This document shows, one piece after another, positions 14,732 to 22,708 of a DNA stretch of 28,507 nt. The notes below the pieces were generated by a model. That model saw nothing but the letters and a program-made list of their open reading frames with translations. It was not told the origin of the DNA and made no database searches. The DNA comes from JASJCL01 sp050291585 (GTDB lineage: Bacteria; Desulfobacterota; Desulfobacteria; Desulfobacterales; Desulfosarcinaceae): NCBI GenBank assembly GCA_050291585.1, contig JBNKKA010000039.1:1-28507 (forward strand), written 5' to 3'. The first letter of the stretch is position 1. Each line of letters starts with the position of its first letter. The translations under genes were made by a program, and so were the position numbers.

Positions 14732-15739
14732 ATGAGCCTATCCGCCCGCGAAAGAGTACAGCTATTCTACGAGCAATTCGCCAGTGACGACCAGGTCTTG
14801 ATCGCCATCAATGCCGACCCGGACGCCATCGCCAGCGCCATGGCGGTGAAACGGCTTCTGTGGCGCAAGATCGCCGGGGTCACCATCGCCTGCGTCAACG
14901 TTATCAAGCGCCCCGATAATCTGGCCATGATCCGCCTGCTCAAAGTCGACCTGCTGCATGTCAATGACATTGATCTGGCGGACTACAACCGCATCGTCAT
15001 GGTGGACAGCCAGCCCAACCACCACCCCTGGTTGGAGCAGCTCAGCCCCCATGTGATCATCGACCACCACCCTCACACCGGCTACGAGGCCCCTTACACC
15101 GATATCCGCCCGCGCTATGGCGCCAACGCCACCATCCTCACCGAGTACCTCAAGGCCGCCAAGATCAAACCGGCCGCCAAACTGGCCACGGGCCTCTTCT
15201 GGGCAATCAAGACCGATACCAGCGACTTCCAACGCGAGACCCTCATGGAGGATCTGCGCGCCTTTCAATTCCTCTTCAGACACGCCAACACTACCCTGGC
15301 AAGGCGCTTCGAGCAGGCTGAGCTGAGGATGGATTTTCTTAAATATTTCAAGCGCGCCATTGAGCAGCGCCGCTTGCGCAAAGGGCGGATTTTTGTCCAC
15401 CTCGGACCGGTGAGCAACCCCGATGTGTGTGTGTTGATCGCCGATTTTTTCATGCGTATCGAATCGGTGTGCTGGAGTGTGGTTGCCGGCCACTGTGATC
15501 GCAAGCTGGTGGTAATCTTCCGCAATGACGGCCTGCGCCGCAATGCCGGCACCGTGGCCAAAGAGGCCTTCGGCAGCATAGGCTCGGCCGGGGGGCACAA
15601 AAGCGCTGCCCGGGCCGAGATCCCCCAGACGGAACTCAAGGGGGTGGTGGATCTGAAAGAGGACGCCAAAGTGCAGCGCTGGCTCATCCAACAGGTGGAG
15701 AAACACGCCGGCAAGGCCTCCGGGAACAGGAAGCGCTGA
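14732..15739 (+). CDS. DHH-family phosphoesterase (NrnA-like)
   Basis: A 335-residue DHH/DHHA1 protein. The N-terminal half is the metal-dependent phosphoesterase domain, with DHH at 111-113 (IIDHHPHTG) and D92 in VMVDSQP as further metal ligands. The C-terminal DHHA1 domain ends with GSIGSAGGHKSAARAEI, the substrate-binding GGH motif. Relatives degrade nanoRNA, pAp or cyclic dinucleotide products using Mn2+. Motif I reads INADPDAIASA (26-36) and lacks the histidine usual just before the DPD; I26/N27 stand there. This may change the metal site. AAAGGA lies eight bases before the ATG. Its stop overlaps the start of the next gene (TGATG), so the two are translationally coupled. Confidence 0.88.
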   Translation: MSLSARERVQLFYEQFASDDQVLIAINADPDAIASAMAVKRLLWRKIAGVTIACVNVIKRPDNLAMIRLLKVDLLHVNDIDLADYNRIVMVDSQPNHHPWLEQLSPHVIIDHHPHTGYEAPYTDIRPRYGANATILTEYLKAAKIKPAAKLATGLFWAIKTDTSDFQRETLMEDLRAFQFLFRHANTTLARRFEQAELRMDFLKYFKRAIEQRRLRKGRIFVHLGPVSNPDVCVLIADFFMRIESVCWSVVAGHCDRKLVVIFRNDGLRRNAGTVAKEAFGSIGSAGGHKSAARAEIPQTELKGVVDLKEDAKVQRWLIQQVEKHAGKASGNRKR

Positions 15740-16533
15740 TGTCTAAGGACGATACCCCCTCCGCCATACGGGTGATCATTCTCGGTTCAGGCACCTGTGT
15801 GCCCTCCCTGGCGCGCAGCTCCTGCGCCGTCCTAGTGGAGATCGGCGCGGCCCGCATCCTCATGGATGCCGGGCCTGGAACCATGCGACGCCTGCTGGAG
15901 GCCGGGGTGACCATCTTCGACCTCAGCCACATCCTCTTCAGCCACCTGCACCCGGACCACACCGGAGAATTGGTGCCTCTCCTCTTCGCCACCAAATACC
16001 CCGACGAGACCCGCCGCAAGGCCCCCCTCCAGGTGGTGGCCGGAAAAGGATTCGGTACTTTTTTTGATGGATTGCAAGAGGTCTACGGCCGCTGGATCGA
16101 GCTGCCCGAGGCGGTGTTTTCCATCCGGGAACTTGACACCTCAGGCCCTGACAGCATCCAATTCGAGGGCTTCAGCCTGACCTCGCGCCCCATGAACCAC
16201 TCGCCGGAAAGCGTGGCCTTCAGGCTTACGACCCCGACGGGCCACAGCCTGGTCTACTCGGGGGACACGGATGTGACCCCCGAGCTGGCGGCCCTTGCTA
16301 CGGAGGCCGACCTGCTGATATGCGAGTGCGCCATGCCCGACGAGGCCAAGGTTCCCGGCCACCTGACCCCCTCGGAGGCCGGCCGCGCGGCAAGCGAGGC
16401 AAAGGTAAAACAGCTGATTCTGACCCACTTCTACCCCGAATGCGAGACGGTGAATATCGCCGCCCAGTGCCGGCAAACCTATGCGGGGGCGTTGATGTTG
16501 GCCCAGGACCTCACCACTATAGAGATCGATTGA
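15739..16533 (+). CDS. MBL-fold hydrolase, RNase Z-like
   Basis: A 264-residue metallo-beta-lactamase-fold protein of the ribonuclease Z/ElaC-like group. The di-zinc motif is SHLHPDHTGEL near residue 73. Further metal ligands are the H in SRPMNHSPES, the D in YSGDT and the H in ILTHFYPE near the C-terminus. The opening LGSGTCVPSLARSSCAVLVE is characteristic of RNase Z-like proteins. It is shorter than true RNase Z (about 300) and lacks a clear exosite arm, so tRNA 3'-end processing is possible but unproven; a phosphodiesterase or arylsulfatase-like activity is an alternative. It overlaps the DHH gene by one base and precedes the precorrin-2 dehydrogenase by five, so all three appear to form one operon. 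Confidence 0.88.
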   Translation: MSKDDTPSAIRVIILGSGTCVPSLARSSCAVLVEIGAARILMDAGPGTMRRLLEAGVTIFDLSHILFSHLHPDHTGELVPLLFATKYPDETRRKAPLQVVAGKGFGTFFDGLQEVYGRWIELPEAVFSIRELDTSGPDSIQFEGFSLTSRPMNHSPESVAFRLTTPTGHSLVYSGDTDVTPELAALATEADLLICECAMPDEAKVPGHLTPSEAGRAASEAKVKQLILTHFYPECETVNIAAQCRQTYAGALMLAQDLTTIEID

Positions 16534-16538
16534 TACGG

Positions 16539-17213
16539 ATGCCAATGCCTAAGCGTTACTACCCCCTCTTCTTGGACATCAGCGAGCGCGACTGCCTCGT
16601 GGTCGGGGGCGGTAAAGTAGGCGCCCGCAAAGCCAAAGCGCTCCTGGCCGCAGGCGCCCGGGTCGTAGTGGTGAGCCCGGTGATGGATGCCGATCTGGAG
16701 GCCCTTTTACCAAACGAGCGGCTCTTTCTGAAAAAGCGCGCCTATCGCTCGAGCGACATGGCGGACGTTTTTTTGGTCATTGGGGCCACGGACCTGGCCG
16801 AGTTGAACCGACGGATCAAGAGGGACGCCCAAGCGGCAAAAGCCCTTTGCAATGTTGCCGATCAGCCTCAATTATGCGATTTTATTCTGCCCGCCGTGGT
16901 GAACCAGGGGGACCTGGCCGTGGCCATCACCACCGCGGGCAAAAGCCCCGCCCTGGCCAAACGCCTGCGTCGTCAACTGCAGGAGCAGTTCGGTTCCGAG
17001 TACGCCGAGTTGACCACTCTGCTGGGGGCTATCCGCACCCGGCTTTTAGCCGCGGGCCATGACCCCGAAGGCCACCGGCGGGTGCTCAACGCCCTCTTGG
17101 ACGAGGACATTCTGGGGCTGCTTAAGGCAGGCCATAGCGCGGATATTAACGCGTTGTTAAAAAAGATACTGGGTCCAGGCTACGACTATAAGAGCCTGTC
17201 GGCCAACGGCTGA
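16539..17213 (+). CDS. Precorrin-2 dehydrogenase / sirohydrochlorin ferrochelatase (Met8p/CysG N-domain type)
   Basis: A 224-residue stand-alone protein equivalent to the N-terminal part of CysG. It oxidises precorrin-2 to sirohydrochlorin with NAD+ and may insert iron to give siroheme. The N-terminus YYPLFLDISERDCLVVGGGKVG holds the Rossmann motif GGGKVG (23-28). NVADQPQLCDFILPAVVNQGDLAVAITTAGKSPALAKRLR is the family core, followed by a helical dimerisation region. There is no uroporphyrinogen methyltransferase domain, so that step must be encoded elsewhere. Siroheme feeds dissimilatory sulfite reductase and, in sulfate reducers, the alternative haem route. I chose the ATG at 16539, with a second ATG two codons later; no strong ribosome site is visible, so coupling to the MBL gene is likely. 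Confidence 0.93.
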   Translation: MPMPKRYYPLFLDISERDCLVVGGGKVGARKAKALLAAGARVVVVSPVMDADLEALLPNERLFLKKRAYRSSDMADVFLVIGATDLAELNRRIKRDAQAAKALCNVADQPQLCDFILPAVVNQGDLAVAITTAGKSPALAKRLRRQLQEQFGSEYAELTTLLGAIRTRLLAAGHDPEGHRRVLNALLDEDILGLLKAGHSADINALLKKILGPGYDYKSLSANG

Positions 17214-17259
17214 TCCTGACGGATTACGCCTTTAGAATCAGCTTTGGGAAAAGGAAAAT

Positions 17260-18081
17260 ATGGACCTGCTCATCGTATTGGCCATTTTCGGCTATATCGC
17301 CAGTGCCGCCGGGTACTTCGCCTTCCTCTTTCTGCAGAAGCCGCCCATGCACAAAGGGGGCTACGGCTTCCTCCTGGCCGGCTTTGTCCTGCACACGGCC
17401 GCCTTGGTGGTCGGCTTCTGGCAGAGCGGCCACATCCCGGTCAACAACCTCTACGAAACCCTCTGCATGGCCGCCTGGGCCCTTGTGGCCGCATTCCTGG
17501 GTCTGCACTATCGCTTCAGGCTCAACGTCCTGGGGGTCTACACCGCCCCCCTGGCCGTCTTCATCCTGATTGCGGCCTACAATCTGCCCAAAACCACGGT
17601 GGCACACCCGGATGTGCTCAAAAGCCTCTGGCTGGTGGCCCACATCATGACCATCTTCCTCGGCGATGCCGCCCTGGCCCTGGCTTGCGGCGCGGGCATC
17701 CTCTATCTGCTCCAGGAAACCACCATTAAACGCAAAAGCCGGGGCTTCTTTTTTAAACGCCTGCCCTCACTGGAACTACTTGACAATACGGGCTATGCGT
17801 GTATCGTGTGCGGTTTTACGCTCCTGACCGTCGGACTGGTGACAGGCATCGTTTACGCCAAATCGGTCTGGGGGCGCTTCTGGAGCTGGGACCCCAAGGA
17901 GGTCTGGTCGGCCATCACCTGGCTGTTCTACGCAATCCTGCTGCACGAACGTCTGGCCGTGGGCTGGCGCGGGCGGCGGGCCGCCTGGATGAGCATCATC
18001 GGCTTCGCCGTGATGCTGTTCACCTTTCTGGGGGTCAACTTTTTACTCAAGGGACACCATGGCCAGTTCACCAACTGGTGA
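17260..18081 (+). CDS. ccsB: Cytochrome c biogenesis protein CcsB/CcsA-type (ResC/HemX-like)
   Basis: A 273-residue membrane protein with about eight hydrophobic helices. The haem-handling tryptophan-rich signature is WGRFWSWDPKEVWS from W204. Conserved histidines include those in FVLHTAAL, WLVAHIM and ILLHERL. This family (System II) carries haem across the membrane and attaches it to periplasmic cytochromes c; some members next to hemA are called HemX. AAGGA lies five bases before the ATG. Its position between the siroheme and hemA genes, on the same strand, matches a tetrapyrrole/cytochrome cluster common in Desulfobacterota. I name it ccsB by type; annotation names for this family vary. 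Confidence 0.92.
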   Translation: MDLLIVLAIFGYIASAAGYFAFLFLQKPPMHKGGYGFLLAGFVLHTAALVVGFWQSGHIPVNNLYETLCMAAWALVAAFLGLHYRFRLNVLGVYTAPLAVFILIAAYNLPKTTVAHPDVLKSLWLVAHIMTIFLGDAALALACGAGILYLLQETTIKRKSRGFFFKRLPSLELLDNTGYACIVCGFTLLTVGLVTGIVYAKSVWGRFWSWDPKEVWSAITWLFYAILLHERLAVGWRGRRAAWMSIIGFAVMLFTFLGVNFLLKGHHGQFTNW

Positions 18082-18114
18082 AGCGGTCCATGCTAGCCGC
18101 ATCGGGTTCCACCT

Positions 18115-19389
18115 ATGCAAGAAATCCTGCTCATCGGCCTGAACCATAAATCCGCCCCGGTGGAGGTCCGTGAATGCCTGGCCTTCAACCCGGTGGAGAG
18201 CGTCGAAGCAACGGCGGCCCTCAAACGACTCCAGGGCGTTGCCGAAGCGGTCCTGATCTCCACCTGTAACCGGGTGGAGGCCATCCTGGTCAGCCCCCGG
18301 CCCGAGGAAGCCATCGAGGCTACCAAAACCTTCCTGGCAACCCACAAAAACATCGCCCTGGAGAGCTTCGAGGACCACCTCTACCTCCACCGTGGCGATG
18401 CGGCCGTCAACCACGTCTTCCGGGTGGCCGCCAGCCTGGACTCCATGGTGGTGGGTGAGCCCCAGATCCTCGGCCAAATGAAGGAGGCCTATCGTGTCGC
18501 CACCGAGGAGAAGGCCTCCGGCCCAATTCTTAACCGCCTGCTGCATAAGACCTTTTTTGTGGCCAAACGGATCCGCACCGAGACGGGCATCGGCGACCAC
18601 GCCGTGAGCATCAGCTACGCGGCCATCGAGCTGGCCCGCAAGATCTTCGGCGGTCTGGAGGCGAAAGAGGTGCTCCTCATCGGTGCCGGAGAGATGGCCG
18701 AGTTGGCCGTTGAGCACCTCCTGCGCCAGCGCTCGGGCACCATCAGCGTGGCCAACCGGACCTTTGAACGGGCCGTGGAGCTAGCGGGACGATACAGAGG
18801 GACGGCCCTGCGCTTCGAGGAGATCCCCGCTGCCCTGGAACAGGTGGACATCATCATCAGCTCCACCGGTGCGCCCGGGGTGGTCATCGAACGCAAACAG
18901 GTGAAGGGCGTCATGCGCAAACGACGCAATCGCCCCCTCTTTTTCATCGACATCGCCGTTCCGCGGGATATCGACCCCGCCATCAACCGCCTCAACAACG
19001 CCTATGTCTATGATATCGACGATCTGAAAGGAGTGGTGGACGAAAACATCGAGGACCGTCAGCGCGAGGCCATGCGCGCCGAGCGCATGATCGACGAGGC
19101 CACGATCCACTTCAAGCGCTGGCACCAGAGCCTTGCGGTGGTACCCACCATCGTGGCCCTGCGGGCCCGCTTCGACGCTGTGGCGCGAATGGAAACCCAA
19201 AAAGCGCTTCAGGGGCTGGACCACCTCTCCGAGACCGACCGCAAAGCGATCGAACGTATGACCCACGCCATTACCCAGAAGCTGCTTCACGGCCCCACTC
19301 GATACCTGAAAAGCGACGGCTGCCAGGGAGAACGTTCCGCCGCCGCCGCCATCGACATTACCCAGAAACTGTTTGAACTCGACCCGTAA
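18115..19389 (+). CDS. hemA: Glutamyl-tRNA reductase
   Basis: A 424-residue protein that reduces glutamyl-tRNA with NADPH to glutamate-1-semialdehyde, the first step of tetrapyrrole synthesis in the C5 route. The catalytic cysteine is C51 in STCNRVEA. GLNHKSAPVEVRE forms the N-terminal substrate region, and the middle holds VFRVAASLDSMVVGEPQILGQ. The NADPH-binding domain has LLIGAGEMAELAVEHL, and FFIDIAVPRDIDP follows. The C-terminal helical dimerisation domain is complete. The start ATG has only a weak ribosome site, 33 bases after ccsB. The classical partner hemC is not present; fabD follows after 77 bases and its own AAAGGAGG. Confidence 0.97.
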   Translation: MQEILLIGLNHKSAPVEVRECLAFNPVESVEATAALKRLQGVAEAVLISTCNRVEAILVSPRPEEAIEATKTFLATHKNIALESFEDHLYLHRGDAAVNHVFRVAASLDSMVVGEPQILGQMKEAYRVATEEKASGPILNRLLHKTFFVAKRIRTETGIGDHAVSISYAAIELARKIFGGLEAKEVLLIGAGEMAELAVEHLLRQRSGTISVANRTFERAVELAGRYRGTALRFEEIPAALEQVDIIISSTGAPGVVIERKQVKGVMRKRRNRPLFFIDIAVPRDIDPAINRLNNAYVYDIDDLKGVVDENIEDRQREAMRAERMIDEATIHFKRWHQSLAVVPTIVALRARFDAVARMETQKALQGLDHLSETDRKAIERMTHAITQKLLHGPTRYLKSDGCQGERSAAAAIDITQKLFELDP

Positions 19390-19466
19390 ATCAACACCCA
19401 GACCCAAACCTTGCCCGCGTCACCACAAGCTAGGCGCGGCGCCATCGTTCCAAAGGAGGCTCCAGC

Positions 19467-20423
19467 GTGTCAAAAATCGCCTTTCTATTTCCCGGCCAGG
19501 GCGCACAGTCGGTCGGCATGGGCGCCGATCTTTATGAACACTTCGATTTCGCCCGCGAAATCATGGACACCGCCGAGGCGGTCACCGGGCTGCCCATAAA
19601 ACAGCTCTGTTTCGAAGGACCCATGAAAACCCTCACCGAAACCATCCACCTCCAGCCCGCCGTCACGGCCATCAACCTGATCTGCCTTGCCGCCGTCAGC
19701 AACCAAGGCATTCGTGCCGATATCACCGCCGGCCACAGCCTGGGTGAGTTCAGCGCCCTGCGGGCGGCTGGGGTCCTCAGCGACGCTGCCACCCTCAAAC
19801 TGGTTCACCGGCGTGGCGAGCTCATGCACCGTGAAGCCACCCAGAACAAGGGCGCCATGCACGCCGTTATCGGCCTCTCCCGCGAGGCGCTCGAGGCCCT
19901 CGTGACCCAGGTGGCGGATCAGGGGCCCGTTTCCGTTGCCAACCACAACACCGCCGAGCAGATCGTCACCACCGGCGCACCGGCAGCCGTCAAGGCCGTC
20001 TCCGCCCTGGCCAAGGAAAAGGGGGCCAAGGCGATCCCCCTGAAAGTCAGCGGCGCCTGGCACAGCGAGTTGATCCGCGGTGCCGAAGCCGATTTCAGCA
20101 AATTTTTGGAATCGGTCGAATTCGCCCCCCCCCAATTGCCCATATTCCATAACGTCACCGCCGAAACCTGCGATGATGGAGACCTCATCCGTGGCCTGAT
20201 GGCCAAACAATTGTGCAGCCCGGTTCGCTGGTACGACACGGTCCAGCGCATGGCCGCGGACCAGGTGGATGTGTTCGTGGAGCTGGGACCCGGTAAAGTG
20301 CTCACAGGCCTGGTAAAAAAGAGTCTCCCCAAGGGTTACACCCCCAATGGCCAGCCACCGGCAATGTTCAACGTTTTTGACCTGGCTAGCTTGGAAACCT
20401 TTTTGGCCGCAATGAAAAGCTGA
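19467..20423 (+). CDS. fabD: Malonyl-CoA:ACP transacylase
   Basis: A 318-residue cytoplasmic enzyme that moves malonyl from CoA to acyl carrier protein for fatty-acid synthesis. The oxyanion loop is FPGQGAQ (8-14). The catalytic serine is S91 in GHSLGEF. The catalytic histidine is in SGAWHSELI near residue 200, and ELGPGKVLTGL lies near the C-terminus. The start is GTG at 19467, chosen because AAAGGAGG lies about eight bases upstream and the protein then begins MSKIAFLFPG. It is a lone fab gene here; no fabH, fabG or acpP adjoins it. Confidence 0.97.
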   Translation: MSKIAFLFPGQGAQSVGMGADLYEHFDFAREIMDTAEAVTGLPIKQLCFEGPMKTLTETIHLQPAVTAINLICLAAVSNQGIRADITAGHSLGEFSALRAAGVLSDAATLKLVHRRGELMHREATQNKGAMHAVIGLSREALEALVTQVADQGPVSVANHNTAEQIVTTGAPAAVKAVSALAKEKGAKAIPLKVSGAWHSELIRGAEADFSKFLESVEFAPPQLPIFHNVTAETCDDGDLIRGLMAKQLCSPVRWYDTVQRMAADQVDVFVELGPGKVLTGLVKKSLPKGYTPNGQPPAMFNVFDLASLETFLAAMKS

Positions 20424-20504
20424 TTTAGAACCCGGCGAGCGGAATTTTGATTGCCGGAGACCACGGCTTCTGAAACGCGCTATACCCTTTACTGAGAATA
20501 ATGA

Positions 20505-20533
20505 TTGTGTTAAAAAACTCTTTTTACTAAACT
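20505..20533 (+). promoter_or_regulatory. Promoter candidate for dksA
   Basis: TTGTGT (20505-20510) and TAAACT (20528-20533) are 17 bases apart, each with four of six consensus bases. They lie in the AT-rich gap between fabD and dksA and would start a leader of about 40 bases. Confidence 0.35.
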
Positions 20534-20581
20534 ATGGATGAGTCTACACTTCCCCTATTCAGGTAGTAGAGGTCGCATACC

Positions 20582-20944
20582 ATGGATGAAAAAGACATTC
20601 AATTTTTCGAAGACTTGCTGAAACAACGGCTCGAAGAACTGCTGACTCACGCCGACGATACGGTCTCGGGCATGACGTCCCCCAAAGAGAACTTCCCGGA
20701 TCCCACCGACCGGGCCAGCCTCGAATCCGATAGAAATTTCATGCTCCGCATCCGCGATCGCGAGCACAAGCTGATCAAGAAAGTGAAAAAAGCGCTGGAT
20801 CGGATTGAAAAAAAGACCTTTGGTATCTGTGAAAAATGCGGAGACGACATCTCCATCGAACGTCTCAAGGCGCGTCCCGTGACGACCCAATGCATCGAGT
20901 GCAAGACCAAAGAGGAAGCTTTCGAGAAAGCCCTTGGATTGTAA
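20582..20944 (+). CDS. dksA: DksA/TraR-family RNA polymerase-binding transcription factor
   Basis: A 120-residue protein with the DksA layout: an N-terminal helix, a coiled-coil finger with the acidic tip DPTDRA (DxxDxA, about residues 39-44), a second long helix, and a C4 zinc finger (CEKCGDD ... CIECK). DksA enters the secondary channel of RNA polymerase and, together with ppGpp, modulates rRNA and biosynthetic promoters. The coiled-coil tip matches the functional DxxDxA consensus, so it is expected to be active and not a degenerate TraR homologue. The PHP gene begins inside its last codons. Confidence 0.93.
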   Translation: MDEKDIQFFEDLLKQRLEELLTHADDTVSGMTSPKENFPDPTDRASLESDRNFMLRIRDREHKLIKKVKKALDRIEKKTFGICEKCGDDISIERLKARPVTTQCIECKTKEEAFEKALGL

Positions 20945-21806
20945 GGCCGCAAAAGGGATCGACCTGCACATCCACTCCACCGCCTCCGACGGCACCCTGA
21001 CCCCAGTCGAGATCCTCGCGCGAGCCGTGGCGTTGAATCTGGCCGCCATTGCCATTACCGATCACGACGCTGTGAGCGGCAGTGTCGCAGCGCTAAGCTG
21101 CGAACGCCCCAACGGCCTGCATCTGCTCAGCGGTATCGAGATCAGCGCCGCGCCACCCGCCGGTTACGGCATCCCCGGAAGCATGCATATCCTCGGCTAT
21201 TGTATCGACCCCCAGCACAAAGCCCTCAACGAGACCTTGACCCATCTCAAAAACGCCCGCGACGACCGCAACCCCCGCATCGTCAGGGCCCTCAAGAAGC
21301 TAGGCATCGATATCAGCATGGCGGAGGTCACGGCCAAGGTGGGCGGCAGCATGGCTGGCCGGCCCCACATAGCGCAGGTGCTCGTTGAAAAAGGCGTGGT
21401 GGCCTCCATCCAGGAAGCTTTCGATCTCTATCTGGGCAAGGGCAAAGCCGCCTATCGGGACAAGGAGCGGATCTCTTGCGAGCGTGCCATCCAATTGATC
21501 AAAGCCGCCGGGGGCATCGCCGTGCTGGCCCATCCGGGGTTGGTCGAGGTGGATGGCCAGGAGAGACAACGCCTCATCGCCGAGTTGTGCGAGATGGGCA
21601 TGGGCGGACTGGAGATATACTATCCCCAACATTCGCCTGAGGAGATCGCAGCCTTTGAAGCCCTGGCCAAGGCGCACGACCTGAGGGTCACCGGAGGCAC
21701 CGACTTTCACGGCGCCAACACGCCAGGAATTGAGATGGGCTGCGCCAAGGGCGATTTTCACGTGCCCTTTTCAATTTATGAAGATCTGATCGCCTCACTC
21801 CCCTGA
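20934..21806 (+). CDS. PHP-domain phosphoesterase (RNase AM / nucleoside 3',5'-bisphosphatase type)
   Basis: A 290-residue PHP protein with metal-binding motifs in order: DLHIHSTASDG (H12, H14), TDHD (42-45), the E in SGIEIS, AHPGL near residue 200, and TGGTDFHG near residue 260. These match the YciV/Rnm group, which removes short 5' RNA ends or dephosphorylates pAp. The insert between SGIEIS and RPHIA is also typical. The start must be TTG at 20934, since the first metal motif is only 12 codons in and no ATG is available. It overlaps dksA by 11 bases, suggesting translational coupling. Assignment within the PHP superfamily is fairly secure; the exact substrate is not. Confidence 0.88.
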   Translation: MDCKAAKGIDLHIHSTASDGTLTPVEILARAVALNLAAIAITDHDAVSGSVAALSCERPNGLHLLSGIEISAAPPAGYGIPGSMHILGYCIDPQHKALNETLTHLKNARDDRNPRIVRALKKLGIDISMAEVTAKVGGSMAGRPHIAQVLVEKGVVASIQEAFDLYLGKGKAAYRDKERISCERAIQLIKAAGGIAVLAHPGLVEVDGQERQRLIAELCEMGMGGLEIYYPQHSPEEIAAFEALAKAHDLRVTGGTDFHGANTPGIEMGCAKGDFHVPFSIYEDLIASLP

Positions 21807-21843
21807 GGTGACTCAGCCAGGCCCCTGATATTCGGAAACACCC

Positions 21844-22560
21844 ATGCAAGTCGAAGACCTCACCAAGCTCGAAACCCGCTTAGGCGGCCCCTTCTCAGAC
21901 AAAACCCTGCTAATGGAGGCCCTGCGCCACAGCTCCTGGGTCAACGAGCATTTTCGTGAGGATCTTCGCGACAACGAGCGCCTGGAATTCTTAGGAGATG
22001 CTGTCCTCAGCCTCATTATCGGCCAGCTCCTCATGGAGAAATATCCCGAGATGCGCGAGGGCGACCTCTCGCGAACCCGCGCCAAACTGGTCAACGAACA
22101 CCAGCTCGCCGACCTTGCCCGTCAGCTGGATCTGGGCCGTTTTCTCATGCTGGGCAAAGGGGAAGCCCAGACCAACGGCCGCAATAAAAGCTCCCTTTTA
22201 GCCGACGCCTTCGAGGCCACCCTGGCAGCCCTCTATCTTGATGGGGGCTTTGAAAGGGCCTTGGCCTATGTCAGCGGCCTCTTTGAACCTCTGCTCACCA
22301 ATAGGCCTGGCCGCAGCAAGAACCCAGACTATAAGTCCCGACTCCAGGAGGCCGTGCAGCTACGCCACCATGAGGTGCCCGCGTACACGGTGGTAAACGA
22401 AACCGGCCCGGACCACGAAAAGACCTTTTGCGTGGCGGTGAACGTCTGCGGTCTAACGGCCGAGGGCAATGGGCACAGCAAGAAAAAGGCGGAACAGGCC
22501 GCTGCCAGAGAAGGCCTCGAGCGCCTGAAAAAAGAGGGCTTGGTGCATCCCTCGGCATAG
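21844..22560 (+). CDS. rnc: Ribonuclease III
   Basis: A 238-residue double-strand RNA endonuclease that processes rRNA precursors and structured mRNAs. The signature NERLEFLGDAVL (44-55) holds the Mg2+-binding E48 and D52, and LLADAFEATLAALYLDGG holds the second acidic pair. The dsRNA-binding domain (about 162-232) begins at DYKSRLQEAVQ and ends with GHSKKKAEQAAAREGLERL. Length and domain order are standard. It starts at ATG 21844 with GGAAA upstream. No era gene follows; instead an Elp3-like radical SAM gene lies 148 bases downstream. Confidence 0.97.
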   Translation: MQVEDLTKLETRLGGPFSDKTLLMEALRHSSWVNEHFREDLRDNERLEFLGDAVLSLIIGQLLMEKYPEMREGDLSRTRAKLVNEHQLADLARQLDLGRFLMLGKGEAQTNGRNKSSLLADAFEATLAALYLDGGFERALAYVSGLFEPLLTNRPGRSKNPDYKSRLQEAVQLRHHEVPAYTVVNETGPDHEKTFCVAVNVCGLTAEGNGHSKKKAEQAAAREGLERLKKEGLVHPSA

Positions 22561-22655
22561 GGACGCAATTATTACGATAACTTCCAGCAATCATTTATGC
22601 AAAAAAACGGTTCTGAAAACGACAGGATCCAATTTCTGGGCTACTGGTTGACCGG

Positions 22656-22678
22656 CTCACTGGCTTCCGCCAGTTGAG
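22656..22678. repeat. Hairpin between rnc and the radical SAM gene
   Basis: CTCACTGGC and GCCAGTTGAG pair with a single bulge around a TTCC loop. No T-tract follows on either strand. It could be an mRNA structure (possibly an RNase III target) or a weak terminator. Confidence 0.4.
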
Positions 22679-22708
22679 CAGCCAGGCATATGGTTACAAT
22701 GAAAGTTC

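Noticed and set aside
14762..15706. 314-codon open frame antisense to the DHH gene
   Set aside because: Shadow frame; sense strand carries the DHH and GGH motifs.
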